Shown: piece by piece, positions 33,907 through 44,385 of the stretch
How positions within the stretch are numbered: position 1 is the stretch's first letter
Layout: each line of letters starts with the position of its first letter
DNA from: Heracleum sosnowskyi
Taxonomy: Eukaryota > Streptophyta > Magnoliopsida > Apiales > Apiaceae
Direction of reading: 5' to 3'
Assembly: GCA_030848705.1 (NCBI GenBank)
Contig: CM061235.1
Span: forward strand, 135,167,228 to 135,231,227
DNA: 64,000 nucleotides
The notes under the pieces: model-generated
Databases searched by the model: none
What the model was told of the DNA's origin: nothing
Seen by the model: only the letters and a program-made list of their open reading frames with translations
Position numbers and translations under genes: made by a program

Positions 33907-35878
33907 AGATATGTAAACTAATCATGCATACCTCAAATTCCACCATATCATCAAGGAGTCTACAAACTAAGGATCCAGCCTTGATAAATAGAGGATTATT
34001 AGAGATCCAATCAAGGGAATCTTTAGTAACCAAGTCCCCTGTTATCCCTACGAAGGAACTCGTACCAAAATAAATTAAAGCTGCAGTTATAAGTGCATGC
34101 TCCATATACTCTTCTACTGTCGGAACATAACCTTTGTAAAAACACTTGGCCTCATAATGATATGATCTAGTCAACTGTTTCATCTGGAGAAAAGAAAATT
34201 AAACCAAAATTTAAAATTTATTAAATGGTGAAAATAAATCTCAGTTATGATTTGAGAAGCTGATTAGCCACTCACCACTTTTTTTTGCATAATCTACACG
34301 ATATAATGGTATGCCTGCCTTCTTCAAGTCTTCTTCTATTTCAGTAAAAGTATCCAAAAGGACTCCATAGAAATACCTCATGTATTCCGGTAGCTGATCT
34401 GTGGCACTGATATCCCACCTGAACATGCAATTTTATAATGAACTACGTACATGTAGATATACTAGTGAAAATCTGTTCTATAGATTCTGATAAAAATTAT
34501 AACCTCTCAATTGCATCCGTGAAAATTACGAGTTCTTCAACAGTACCATAGACATCATATATGTCATCAAGAGTTATCATGAATGCAAATATCTGATTTA
34601 GTATTTTTCTGGCTAGGGAGTGTTGGGGCTCGAAATACAAGCCTAATACCCAAAAGTAGCATTCCACCATCCTATCTCTTGCAAATGGTAATTTCTCCGT
34701 AAAGTTAATTTTTCTCCACCACCTGAAATCAAAACACGTTCATATCAACGTGACATAGATATGTAGGTTTGTTATTGTATTGCAAATACTCGCATACTTT
34801 GTTATAGTGACTAGCTCTCCTTGATAAAGTTTCTGCAATAGATTGAAGTCTAAAATGGCGAATTTCAACAGTGTCTCATTGTGTGAATCTTCTTGAGCAT
34901 ACACGGAAATGAAGCGCCTAGCCTCCGCCCTATTTGCATTCCACCAGACAGGGGTCTCAAGTGCATACTTGACTTTTTTTGCTTGGAGATTCTGCAACTG
35001 AGTTTTAAGATGTTCAAGATGAGAAGTGGTGAATGCCAATGCCTCTTCTAGTGTATCTTCCCCATGTACCCTAAGGTGAGCAGCTTCGTACAAGCTCAAT
35101 AGTCCTTCAACGTCCTTGCTCAAATCCTCCTTAAATTTGCCATTGCTATCCTTGAATTGGTTGAACACATCTGTTTAACAAAACTTAGTTATTATATAGC
35201 TAGCTATAGAGCAAATTTGTTTTTGCATGTTTATATCAATTCATTTGCTTTAACTTATCAACTACTAACGAGAAGGGACATTAAACCCATGCTGTCTAAG
35301 CAGACGAAAACATAGAGCTATCATATGAAGGCCATCGTCTGTTTCAGAACCACAGACCTCATGGTAGATATCGTTAATTTTGCTTAATGCTGCCTCGATC
35401 TCAGCTTCGAAATGATAAGCAACACCAAGTCTTTGGATATCATTTATTAAGTCAAGCTGTTTTTGAGGGTGATGAGCTGCTGCTAGTAACATTTTCCTCA
35501 CTTCTTCTTTTAGTGCTTGAACTTTTTCTTCTGTGTCACCATCAGGCTTCTATATGTGTAGACAAATGTAAGGTATAAGTATACATGCATGCAAATATTT
35601 ACTCACGTATGTGTAACTAGATCAGAATATATTAAACCTCTATAAATTAATAACCCCGGAACTGGTAAATTTTATTAATGTGATTTAAAACGGAGGAAAT
35701 TAACTGGAGCAGTTTTGTGGATTATGTGTTGAACATTAATGTAAAGAAAAGAGTAATGATCATGAAGTAACTATTAATAGTAGTAACAAGTTAATATGAT
35801 GGAGTTACCCTGTGATCAACTGTATCATAGGCAAGAAAATAGTCTCCCCAAACACTGGGATGATAAATCGCAGAGCGA

Positions 35879-36840
35879 CACTACACCAAAAACGACCTTT
35901 TTCTACCATCTAAATCTTACCAAAAAAACTTGGTAGGAATTGACCCACCATTTCCTTACCGACAACGAATATGGTAGGAAATGATGCGCGTGGGGCCCGA
36001 TTTCTGTAAAAGCTAGCACCAAATCCTACCGATTGTTGGTAGGAAAATAAAACCTACCAACATCGGTAGGTTTTGCCTGCATTTTCACAAAGATAAGACC
36101 CCACCATCCTAATCATCAAGCCTTGTCATATCTTTAAGTAATAAACAATTTTTATAAAATAAAAAATATTTTCAATATGCTGTGGTCATTTCCTACCACA
36201 TATGGTAGGAAACTAAAACCTACCAAATCTGGTAGGTTTTATTCTTGATGGTACCCCACCATCCACATCATCAGTCATATCATAATTTAAGTACTCCCTC
36301 CGTCCCATTTTTATTGTCCACCATCAAAAACCCACCTTTTATTCAATCATATGAAACAAACTGATAGTTACCAAAAAGTTGTATTGTTTTTCATAAAAAT
36401 TAACATAATTAACACATAATTTACCATATAGACTAAAAATGGACAACAGTTTTGGGACGAACGAAAAAGGAAATTCTGGACAATAAAATTGGGACGGAGG
36501 GAGTAATAAATAATTTTTTAAAAATAATAAAATTTTTAATTCTGTCATGGTCATTTCCTAGTAGGAATATAAAACCTACCAAATCTGGTAGGTTTTATTC
36601 GTGATGGTACCCCACCATCCACATCATCGTCCCAATCATATTTTAAAGTAATAAACATTTTTTTTTAAATACAAAATATTTTCATTCTGTCAAGACCATT
36701 TCCTACCATATATGGTAGGAAATAGTCATTGGTGAATTTTGGACCCCCATCACCTTTTTGCTTTTCCGCCAAAAATTTCACAGAAAAGTTGAATTTCTCG
36801 CGCACATCAAAACCTACCATTGTTGGTAGGTTTTAATCGA
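35879..36840. repeat. Palindromic subterminal repeats of the second CACTA, left
   Basis: Many short palindromes of the form CCTACC, six to eight variable bases, GGTAGG, often inside AAACCTACC...GGTAGGTTTT or TTTCCTACC...GGTAGGAAA. The right end has the same type at 40903-41275. They are the probable binding sites for a mobilising protein. Confidence 0.85.
36294..36503. mobile_element. Stowaway MITE nested in the second CACTA
   Basis: A 210-bp element with CTCCCTCCGTCCCA and TGGGACGGAGGGAG ends and TA at both flanks. Confidence 0.9.
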
Positions 36841-37218
36841 TTAATAAAATAATACAAAATCAAATTAATGGAGAATGTGTTTATATTATATTTTTTGTTG
36901 ATCGATTATCATATTTTTTGTTAATCAAACTCTAGGGATATAAAGATTTACTCATTTTAGTAGTGGAGGATAAAAATTAGTTGAATTAAACTTACATATT
37001 TAGGTACTTATGTTATTCGTTAAAACCTAATTATATCGAAAAAAAATTAAAAATATAAAGACCTATGGATAAATTAAATTTTTTTATATGAAACGTCGTT
37101 TTGTAGTTTGATGAATGTAAGGAAAAAAATTTAGACAAAAAGGAATTACAAAAAGTTAAAATCGTTTAGAAAATGAAAGAGGGTTAGAAAATTGAGTTAG
37201 AGTTTATACTCATGTTTT

Positions 37219-37860
37219 AGGGGTTGTCTAGGGTTACACTTTTTGATTTCTATTTATTTTTTTTTCAACGATCCAACCTTACGGATGATTAAATATGTTG
37301 ATTTCTTAGTTTTATACAAAATATTGGATTTTTTTAATTTAAACTCTTATATTTTTATAATAAATCTATTTATTAAACTTGTACTTTACAAAACTTGAAT
37401 TGGAATATCATATATCAATTATTTGCTGATTTAGTATAAAAAGCTTGTTTGGCGCAGTGGTTCTTCACTTGGTTAATATTGGAGAGGGCACGAGTTTGAA
37501 TCCGTGCAATCTAAAATTTTAATCGCCTAAAATTTTACGAAAAAATTGAATTTCCCTTTTTAGGGGTTGTTTAGGGTTACACTTTTTGATTTCTTTTGAT
37601 TTTTTTTCAACGATCTAACCTTACGGATGATTAAATATTTTGATTTCTTAGCTGTATGTAAAATTTTAGAATTTTTTAATTTAAGCTCCTATATTTTTAT
37701 AATTAATCTATCTATCAAACTTATAATTTATAAAATAAATTTGGGGTATGATATAGAAAATTTACAGCTGATTTAGTACAAAAGCATTGTTGGTGTAGTG
37801 GTTTAGCACTTGGTCATTCTTGAAGAGGGGAGTGGTTTGATTCTGCACAATCCAGTTTTT
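37219..37860. repeat. 343-bp tandem duplication with tRNA-like boxes
   Basis: Two diverged copies start AGGGGTTGT at 37219 and 37562. Each has TTTCAACGATCYAACCTTAC followed by GGATGATTAAATA, and later a tRNA-like stretch. In copy one the A-box-like TGGCGCAGTGG is at about 37451 and the B-box-like GAGTTTGAATCC at about 37489. In copy two the matching sequences are TGGTGTAGTGG and GTGGTTTGATTC. They may be a tRNA-derived SINE or decayed tRNA fragment. A full cloverleaf is not convincing, so I do not call a tRNA gene. Confidence 0.6.
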
Positions 37861-38392
37861 TTGTTAAAAGCTCACAGCAGACGCACACGAAAATAAGAGC
37901 GGGGCTGAAAATTTCAGATAAAAAAGCGAGCGGCAAAAATACCGCCCTCACTCTCGTCTCTTTTCTTTTCACTCTCACACCCTTATCTCTTTACACTCTC
38001 ACTCTTGTCTCTTTTCCATCTCTCGCACTCTCTCGACGGTAAACAAATCAAAACACTCAAACAATTGTCGTTTAATCAATTTCACAAATCGATTTGGGGC
38101 TTCAATCGATTACGGCTTTAACCAACTTCAATAAAATTAGAGTTTTCAATCGATTTGGGCTTCAATCGATTTGGGCTTGTTATCTATTTCACGTAATCCT
38201 AATTTTTTCCCCTCAATCAATCTATTGAAGCCCTGAATTCTCAATCGATCTCCTAATTTCTCATACTCTCCACCTCCTCTTCAAGCCCTAATTTTCCATA
38301 TTCTTTTGTCTCCAACAGAAACGGTGGTGCCATGGTGGTGGTGGTGGGTGTTAGTTGATGTACGGTGGTGGTGGTCTTCTGGAAATTCGGGT

Positions 38393-38467
38393 CTTTTATT
38401 TGTAATCAACACTCTTTATAGCAATCAAGAGATCTTTCTGTGTGAACTCATTAGTAACTCCTTTGAT
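38393..38467 (+). pseudogene. HSP90 exon fragment captured by the CACTA element
   Basis: One frame reads INTLYSNQEIFLCELISNS, matching the highly conserved N-terminal HSP90 helix (known form [20 protein letters not shown]). It is preceded by a non-HSP90 GTG-rich stretch and followed directly by GTAAGT, a good splice donor. Only about 25 residues are present, without the rest of the ATPase domain, so it is a transduplicated gene piece and not a functional chaperone. Confidence 0.75.
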
Positions 38468-40900
38468 GTAAGTTCTCTCTTTTTTATATTTCTAATCTCG
38501 ATTTGTTTGTGCTAGATCAAAAATATATTTATATAATGTGTTAGGTATAACCTGATGTATATGTATGCATATTTATGTATATCTATAATAGAGATTGATT
38601 GTGTTTGGTGTTCATACATATTAATGCAGGGAGAGGAATTGTGTATCTATGATAGTTGATACATATATCTATTAATTCTACAAACCAATTTTGTTAGATT
38701 TTATTGTATGTTTATGATTTTGATTATATGTTTTGTGTTTATTGATGGGTTCGGGTTATTTACTTCCTTGTCAGATTGTTGTGTAGTTCTGTACAGTGGA
38801 ATTATGTTGTTAATATGTAGTGTGTTATGATGTAACGCACTTTTCTAATCCTTGTGTACATTTGGGTGAGATTATTTTTTTCAATATTACGGGGAGTTGA
38901 TGGTTGCTGTTCTGCTGGTCCTGGTCCTGTAAACACACATACACCACTGTCATCATCTTTCTGATGAAATTTTTGCTCTTGTAGAATACACATGGCACCA
39001 TTCAGCGATGAATACTTGTACATTGAGATTGCAAATAAGGTTAGCAAATTTATTAGTTTTAATTTCAGTACAAGTACTTGGTCTATGTTCTTTTTTTGTT
39101 GTGTTTATATGTGCTACTTTATTACCGATAGTGTTAATTTATTTATATTTTTATTGTAGTAATTTGCACACAAGTTAGTAGACAGTTAAATTTTTTTTAA
39201 TCCAAGATAGTGAAAAACACTATTTGCCGGTGGCACATGTATTTATGTATTGTATTATCTCCTCATACCTCATCAGGACAAGTTTTTTTTTTAAGTTTTG
39301 AAAATTAGAATATGTATTTGTGTCTACCGTGGTAACTAGTTCTGTACAGTTGAAGTTGAGAATTTTGGTTTACTTCCTTGTCAGATTGTTGTGCAGTCTT
39401 CAAAACAGCGTGTTCTTACTTCTCAGCATAAAAAAAATAGGAAATCTAATGGAGTCTCAGCATATAAATAGGAAATCTGATGGAATGGCCATTTTTTATT
39501 TTAAATATCAAATTCTGGTACATGGAAATGAACCTCATTGCCCTTAAATATCAAATTCTGGTACATGGAAATGAACCTCATTGCCCATTAACTGCTAGCC
39601 CCAGTTTACAGTTTAGAGAATCCTTGTGGCTATCCTTGTGGCTATCCTTGTGGCGGTCAAAGCTATTTGGTCTAGAAGCAATCCTGTTGTGTATTTTTTC
39701 CGGCTTGGAACCCTTTGCAAAAGCTATTACACTGCTTGTAATTTAGAGGGAGTGAGGGACTCAATTAAATAGAGGTGGACATGCAACACATCAGCTCATA
39801 TATCTCTCCTTGAACGTGTTAAGTGTTAACTGGTTGGCATGATATGAATAAAATTTCTGGTTTTAATTTCTCTTAATATTGATAGAGTGATAGAGCTGAA
39901 AAGTATGGAACCACCATTATTTGACCAGAGCCTTGGATGAAATGACTGTGCTGAAGCTTATAAGTTTCACTAAATTAATATCCCAACATGGGTTATTCGC
40001 CTCTGTTTGATTAACAAAAATTTGGTATAGAGCTGTCGGGTGAATTATATATCCGAAGTTATGAGTCGTTTCCCGTACTGAATGTTAGCCTTTGAAGATA
40101 CTGTGATGTTAATGTATCTAAAAACAGGGGAAGGAAGGTCCTTGGACCTGGCAAAGCCGTAACTGAAGAGGTTTTGGAGCAACAAAGATTATGGAGACAG
40201 AGGTTTATGCTTCCCATCTAACAGGTAAACCCACCCAAAAATACTGTAATATACATTAATTTGGTTCTGCTGGCTTATATTAATTGCAGTAGTCAGACCT
40301 ATTGAAATCACCTCGATTTCGTGATATTTAATGCGCTACACTAAATTTGGAATTTCAGAATGCCATAACTTACATTTGTATCTGCACATGATCTCCCCGG
40401 AAATTATGTCCTTGTGGATATCAGGTACAAGTACATCAAGAATTGGCTTCATCTACTACAACCCCTCTTTTGCGTGTACCTGATAATTACGACGAGTTTA
40501 CAAAGCAACGGGACTTGCGCTTTTCAGATAGTCTTATGGCAGGTTTTGTTCCATACTTGTATGTCAAAACAGACTAACCCGTTTGCAAATCTATCAAGGC
40601 CAATATCTTTGTCGTCACATCAAGATGTAATCTTTAGCAAGCAAGTATAGTGCAATATTTGTACTGAATATTTGTGTAATATTTTCTATTAATAATATTT
40701 GTGTAATATAATAGTGCAATATTTAATGTGCGGTGTTCAATAAATTGATGTACTGAATATTTGTGTAATATTTTCTATTAATAATATCTAGTTGGTAGTC
40801 AATTTTCTTTTATGGCTTCAGGCGTGTTATGTTTATAAAAGGCGATGTTGATACAAAGTGGATGCAGCTGGCTATTGAAACATTTTCTTTAGAATGATAT
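38468..40900 (+). other. Interior of the second CACTA, possible further captured exons
   Basis: Mostly T-rich, intron-like sequence. Two stretches look exon-like. One is about 40138-40230, followed by GTAAACCC, with a frame reading GPGKAVTEEVLEQQRLWR. The other is about 40425-40575, with a frame reading VPDNYDEFTKQRDLRFSDS. I do not recognise either. A short direct repeat (CAAATTCTGGTACATGGAAA) occurs near 39509 and 39551. No complete gene is visible. Confidence 0.35.
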
Positions 40901-40929
40901 AAAACCTACCATTTGCACTTGGTAGGAAA

Positions 40930-41165
40930 TAGTCCTTGACTGGGGTCAAAGGTGACCCCACAAAATGACGTGGCAGTGGGACCCTGTGTGACACGTGGCA
41001 AGCCCTGTCAACCTCGTGGGACAATATTTATTTGACGTGGCACTTGACGTGACAAGTGACGTGTCGGGGACCACCGCCATGTGGCAGTCGATGTGGCTGT
41101 TGATGTGGCACACCACATGGACAACCATTTGGCATGTGGGACCGTTTAAGAAATAGACCACCAAT
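40930..41165. repeat. Cluster of ACGTGGCA / ATGTGGCA motifs near the CACTA right end
   Basis: Within about 200 bp the motifs GACGTGGCA, ACACGTGGCA, GACGTGTCG, ATGTGGCAG and ATGTGGCT recur roughly ten times in one orientation. ACGTGGC is also the core of plant G-box/ABRE sites. The density suggests either a subterminal repeat family or a cluster of bZIP-type sites. Confidence 0.5.
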
Positions 41166-41376
41166 TCCTACCATCATCAATTCCGACCTGAGCAATTCCT
41201 ACCATGTCGAATGGTAGGAATTGACACCAATTCCTACCGATTTACCCCCAAAACCTACCATTTACGTGGTAGGTTTTGGCCATTTTTGGTGTAGTGCGAC
41301 GAACAATCTGATCAGGCGGCACACCAGCATTTTGTAATGGAAGGGAACCTGTCGAAGCCTGAAGAAAGACAGACAT

Positions 41377-41510
41377 CTCGATGAGTACTTAATCAAGTAC
41401 TGAGACCTAGCTTAATTAGCTATATTAGTGAAATCACCTATCAATTTATAGACTATATTAGTACGCCAATGCTGACATTTACGCCAATACTCACCTAAAT
41501 TTTTGAATCA
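41377..41510 (-). promoter_or_regulatory. Terpene synthase proximal promoter (inferred)
   Basis: On the minus strand a TATAAATTGA box lies about 65-75 bp before the ATG at 41376, a plausible spacing for a short leader. The disrupting transposon is downstream of it, so transcription could still start here and run into the insertion. Confidence 0.4.
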
Positions 41511-42395
41511 ATTTGTGAATAATGGTACACTGGGACTAGAGCTGGCCAAACGGCACGTTTTTGGCACGTTTTTGGGAAAGAGTAACTCGTGCACGGCTCG
41601 GTCGAGTTGGCGGACGAGTTGTGCGGGTTTTGCGTTTCAATTTTTTTTTTATATTTTTAAATCGTTTAAATATTATTTAAAATTATACGAATATTTTTTG
41701 GAATAAAAGAGGATGGTATCTATGTAAATTTTATTAATTAAAAAAAATTATAATTAATTTGAGAGGACTCCTCTTTAAAAAGACGGAACAAACCGCATTA
41801 ACAATTATACACAGTGTTTGGAATGTTACCATAAAGGATGGAATTGAGAGATGTTTTGAAAATTTTTGTTGAAAATTTTAGCATTTTTCTTATTTACCGG
41901 AAAAACAACGTGTCACAACTGCTGAATCACTTTCCTTTTTTACTATGTTCATCATTAAATTGTAACTATTAGCTGCATTTTTTATGTGGGAATATATATA
42001 TGGTCCAAAGTCAGTATTGTCAACCATTACTGAACGGCTGGTTCAGCCGTTACACAGTTTGGACGGTTTAGCAGGCCCGTTTGTATCGGTTTCGGTTCCT
42101 GATTCTTCAACTCGTGAACGTTGTGTTTCTTTATACGAACTGTGCCGGTTTGATTTGGATCGTATCGAACCAAGTTAGCCGAATTATTTTTGTGAGCCGA
42201 TTCGGATTTACATGTCCTAAATCATCCGTTTGACTATATATAATAAGTAGCGAAGTACTGCCAGCTTGAATTCTACTGATGACCCAGGAGCCAGGACATA
42301 ATAAACCGAGATTGTTGAGTGTTTGAGATATCATAAAAAAGTTAATTTATAACTTAAAAATGAGTAAGTATATTGATGAATTCTTATAAGTTATA
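41511..42395. other. Non-coding; contains duplicate of 3998-4080
   Basis: No gene. A CTAGAGCTGGCCAAACGGCACG stretch near 41538 resembles a hAT-type end, but no partner end is found. Sequence 42236-42317 repeats 3998-4080 and marks the left edge of segment B. Confidence 0.6.
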
Positions 42396-42637
42396 CTAGC
42401 CTATAACCCACTAGCCATCAAAAAGAGATTAAAAAATGACAAATTAAAAAAAATTAATAGGAAGAGAAAATATTAAATAAAGAATAAAAATCAATATGAT
42501 AAATTATAAATTGAGAAACTTAAATATAAATTTAAACATAGAAAAAAATAATAAAACAAATGGGCCATTATTAATATTATTTTATTATTCATTAAAATAA
42601 TATTAATAATAAGAACAAATAAAAAATCTAACATGTT
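42396..42637 (-). mobile_element. Helitron 3' part, split by gypsy element 2
   Basis: It starts (plus) CTAGCCTATAACCCAC, a degenerate Helitron 3' end on the minus strand. It is interrupted at 42633-42637 (ATGTT) by the gypsy insertion and resumes at 52782. Confidence 0.6.
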
Positions 42638-43141
42638 TGTTATGGATTAAAAAACGTGCTTTGTGAATTTAATGCTAGGTTTAATGAGCTTCGAGCTTTA
42701 ATGGTTGCACTCGTGTATCCGGACTAAATTGGTCCTCACAAGATGCCTACGTATCTCAATTAATGTTGAGAATCAAGCCAAAGACGTAGTTCTGATTGTA
42801 GGATCAGGGACCTTATATAGGCGTCTGGAGCCTAGTATTTATGGTATGTTTGGGAGACTTAGCGGATAAGTCTTCTTTTTGATATTGGATAAGTATTGTA
42901 TTTCTTGCTGAAGAATTCGTTTCCTTGTTGATAAAGGTTATGACTCATTAATTGCCTTTAATTGGGATTCTGGATCCTTCTTTGACCAATTTGCCATAAT
43001 TTGGACTCTTTTTATGAGCTGTATATTTTCCCTATTCATTAATTACGAAATTAATGAATAATTAGGGTATTTGGCTTTAAATATCGGCCTTTTGTTTGAC
43101 CAGTCAATTATATTTCTATAATTACTTTTCTGACCATATCA
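42638..43141 (-). repeat. 3' LTR of gypsy element 2
   Basis: 504 bp, related to the LTRs of elements 1 and 3. The inner edge on the minus strand is preceded by the polypurine tract TTGGGGGGCAAA. Confidence 0.95.
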
Positions 43142-43344
43142 TTTGCCCCCCAACTTCTAGGAAAATCTCTCTTGGATGATCGTAGAAGTTATTTCATTCA
43201 GGAGTTACGAAATTTTCTTCCATATCATGGCTTGGTTTGACGAACGTATAGTTCTAAACCAATTTTATAATTCTCCAAAACAGGAATCGGGATTTTTCAT
43301 CAATTCCCTGGAACATAAATTGATTTTTGAATTTTTCATGTCAT

Positions 43345-43815
43345 TTTCGACCAGGATCCTGGTCGAATTCGACCTTGATTTTAGCTCCTGGTCGAACTCC
43401 TTCGACCAGGATTCTGGCCGAAATTTGCTTCCATTTTGCATCCTGGTCGAATGATTTCGACCAGGTTCAAGGTCGAATACTACTGTCAGTTTGCCTCCTG
43501 GTCGAATGCTTACGACCAGGTTTCTAGTCGAAGTAGAGCCTCATTTTCCCCCCTAGTCGAATAGCTTCGACCAGGATTGTGGTCGAACAAGACTTTCATT
43601 TTGCATCCTGGTCGAATGATTTCGACCAGGTTCAAGGTCGAACATGGCTTTCATTTTGGTGCCTGGTCGAATGATTTCGACCAGGAACATGGTCGAACGA
43701 GACTTCAGTTTTGGTGCCTGGTCGAATGATTTCGACCAGGAACATGGTCGAACGAGACTTCAGTTTTGGTGCCTATTCGAACTCATTCGACTAGGATTCT
43801 GGTTGAATACTTGGT
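43345..43815. repeat. Palindromic tandem repeats (CCTGGTCGAA...TTCGACCAGG)
   Basis: About seven units of 55-68 bp, each with CCTGGTCGAAYGATTTCGACCAGG, an inverted repeat, plus AAGGTCGAA and a TTTCATTTTG-like spacer. They lie just inside the 3' LTR of gypsy element 2, the same place as the unrelated arrays in element 1. Confidence 0.88.
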
Positions 43816-44161
43816 TCGTTACAGACTTTTAGGGCCCACATATATTGGGCTTCATTTGGGCCCAAGGATTTTAGCAATTGGGCCTTCATCTTTTTATTGG
43901 GCCTTTAGCCTTTTTTAATAATTGGGCTTTTATCCTTTCGACGAGATTTTTGGTCGAATACAAGAGCCATTTTGGGCTTTATTCGAACTTATTTGATCAA
44001 AACTTTGATCAAAAATGTAGTTTTTTTTTGTAATGGGCTTAGTTGGGCCCAAGGATCTTCACTGTTCAACTTTATCAATTGGGCTTTTAGCCTTTTATGG
44101 GCCGTACCGGCTAATGCCGGTTGCCCTTCCTTCAACCGGCCCATTGACCAGCTGTCATCCC

Positions 44162-44168
44162 TATATAA
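44162..44168 (+). promoter_or_regulatory. TATA box of the antisense gene in gypsy element 2
   Basis: TATATAA inside CCCTATATAAGGG, about 218 bp upstream of the ATG at 44386 on the plus strand, in a non-repetitive stretch. The transcription start is not determined. Confidence 0.55.
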
Positions 44169-44385
44169 GGGTGAGTTCTCATTTGTTTCCATTCATTCTT
44201 CACATTTCACTTTCTCAAAGTTACTCTGCTAAATTTTCTCCGAAATTTTCTTTAGATTGCTCTGCTAGGGTTCTGTCGCAAGGCGATTCCCGGCGAGATT
44301 TTCTCACCGTTTTCTGGGTTTTCACTTGAAGATTTGAAGATTTTCTTTGAAGATTCTGGGTTTCTTTGAAGATTCTGGGTTAGAA

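Larger units (their letters stand above)
35879..41296. mobile_element. Non-autonomous CACTA element inside terpene synthase exon 1
   Basis: A 5418-bp insertion with ends CACTACACCAAAAACGACC and GGCCATTTTTGGTGTAGTG (inverted repeats) and 3-bp TSD CGA (35876-35878 and 41297-41299). Removing it and one CGA restores an open, family-like exon. It has no transposase. It carries palindromic CCTACC...GGTAGG subterminal repeats, a nested Stowaway MITE, a duplicated 343-bp block with tRNA-like promoter boxes, and an HSP90 exon fragment with a splice donor. Its terminal repeat differs from that of the CACTA at 20966-32894 beyond CACTAC. Confidence 0.95.
33382..41376 (-). pseudogene. TPS: Sesquiterpene synthase (TPS-a type), disrupted by a CACTA insertion
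   Basis: Exons on minus: 41376-41297 joined across the insertion to 35875-35809, then 35549-35270, 35170-34798, 34722-34504, 34418-34276, 34183-33932 and 33693-33382. Seven exons and about 574 aa are normal for this class, which cyclises farnesyl diphosphate in the cytosol; the 25 residues before RR are too short for a clear plastid transit peptide. Motifs: RR then 8 residues then W (26-36), RDR before CYFW (about 282), DDIYD (about 319-323), RWDIS, and DDM...E in exon 6/7 where the usual S/T/G of the NSE/DTE motif is E. Two lesions are seen. One is the 5418-bp transposon inside the codon for the second R of RRx8W. The other is one extra A in a run of eight A near the end of exon 5 (about 34280), which shifts frame before the MKQLTRSY exon. 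Product specificity cannot be told. Confidence 0.93.

Noticed and set aside
37441..37515. tRNA gene
   Set aside because: A- and B-box-like motifs are present, but I cannot fold a convincing acceptor stem or anticodon arm. It is kept as a tRNA-like repeat.
41530..41700. Additional hAT element
   Set aside because: One end-like sequence (TAGAGCTGGCCAAACGG) is visible, but no partner inverted repeat or TSD was found.
44347..44385. Upstream start of the antisense gypsy gene
   Set aside because: The extra codons begin with TTG. The ATG at 44386 is the natural start, giving MADRAS.
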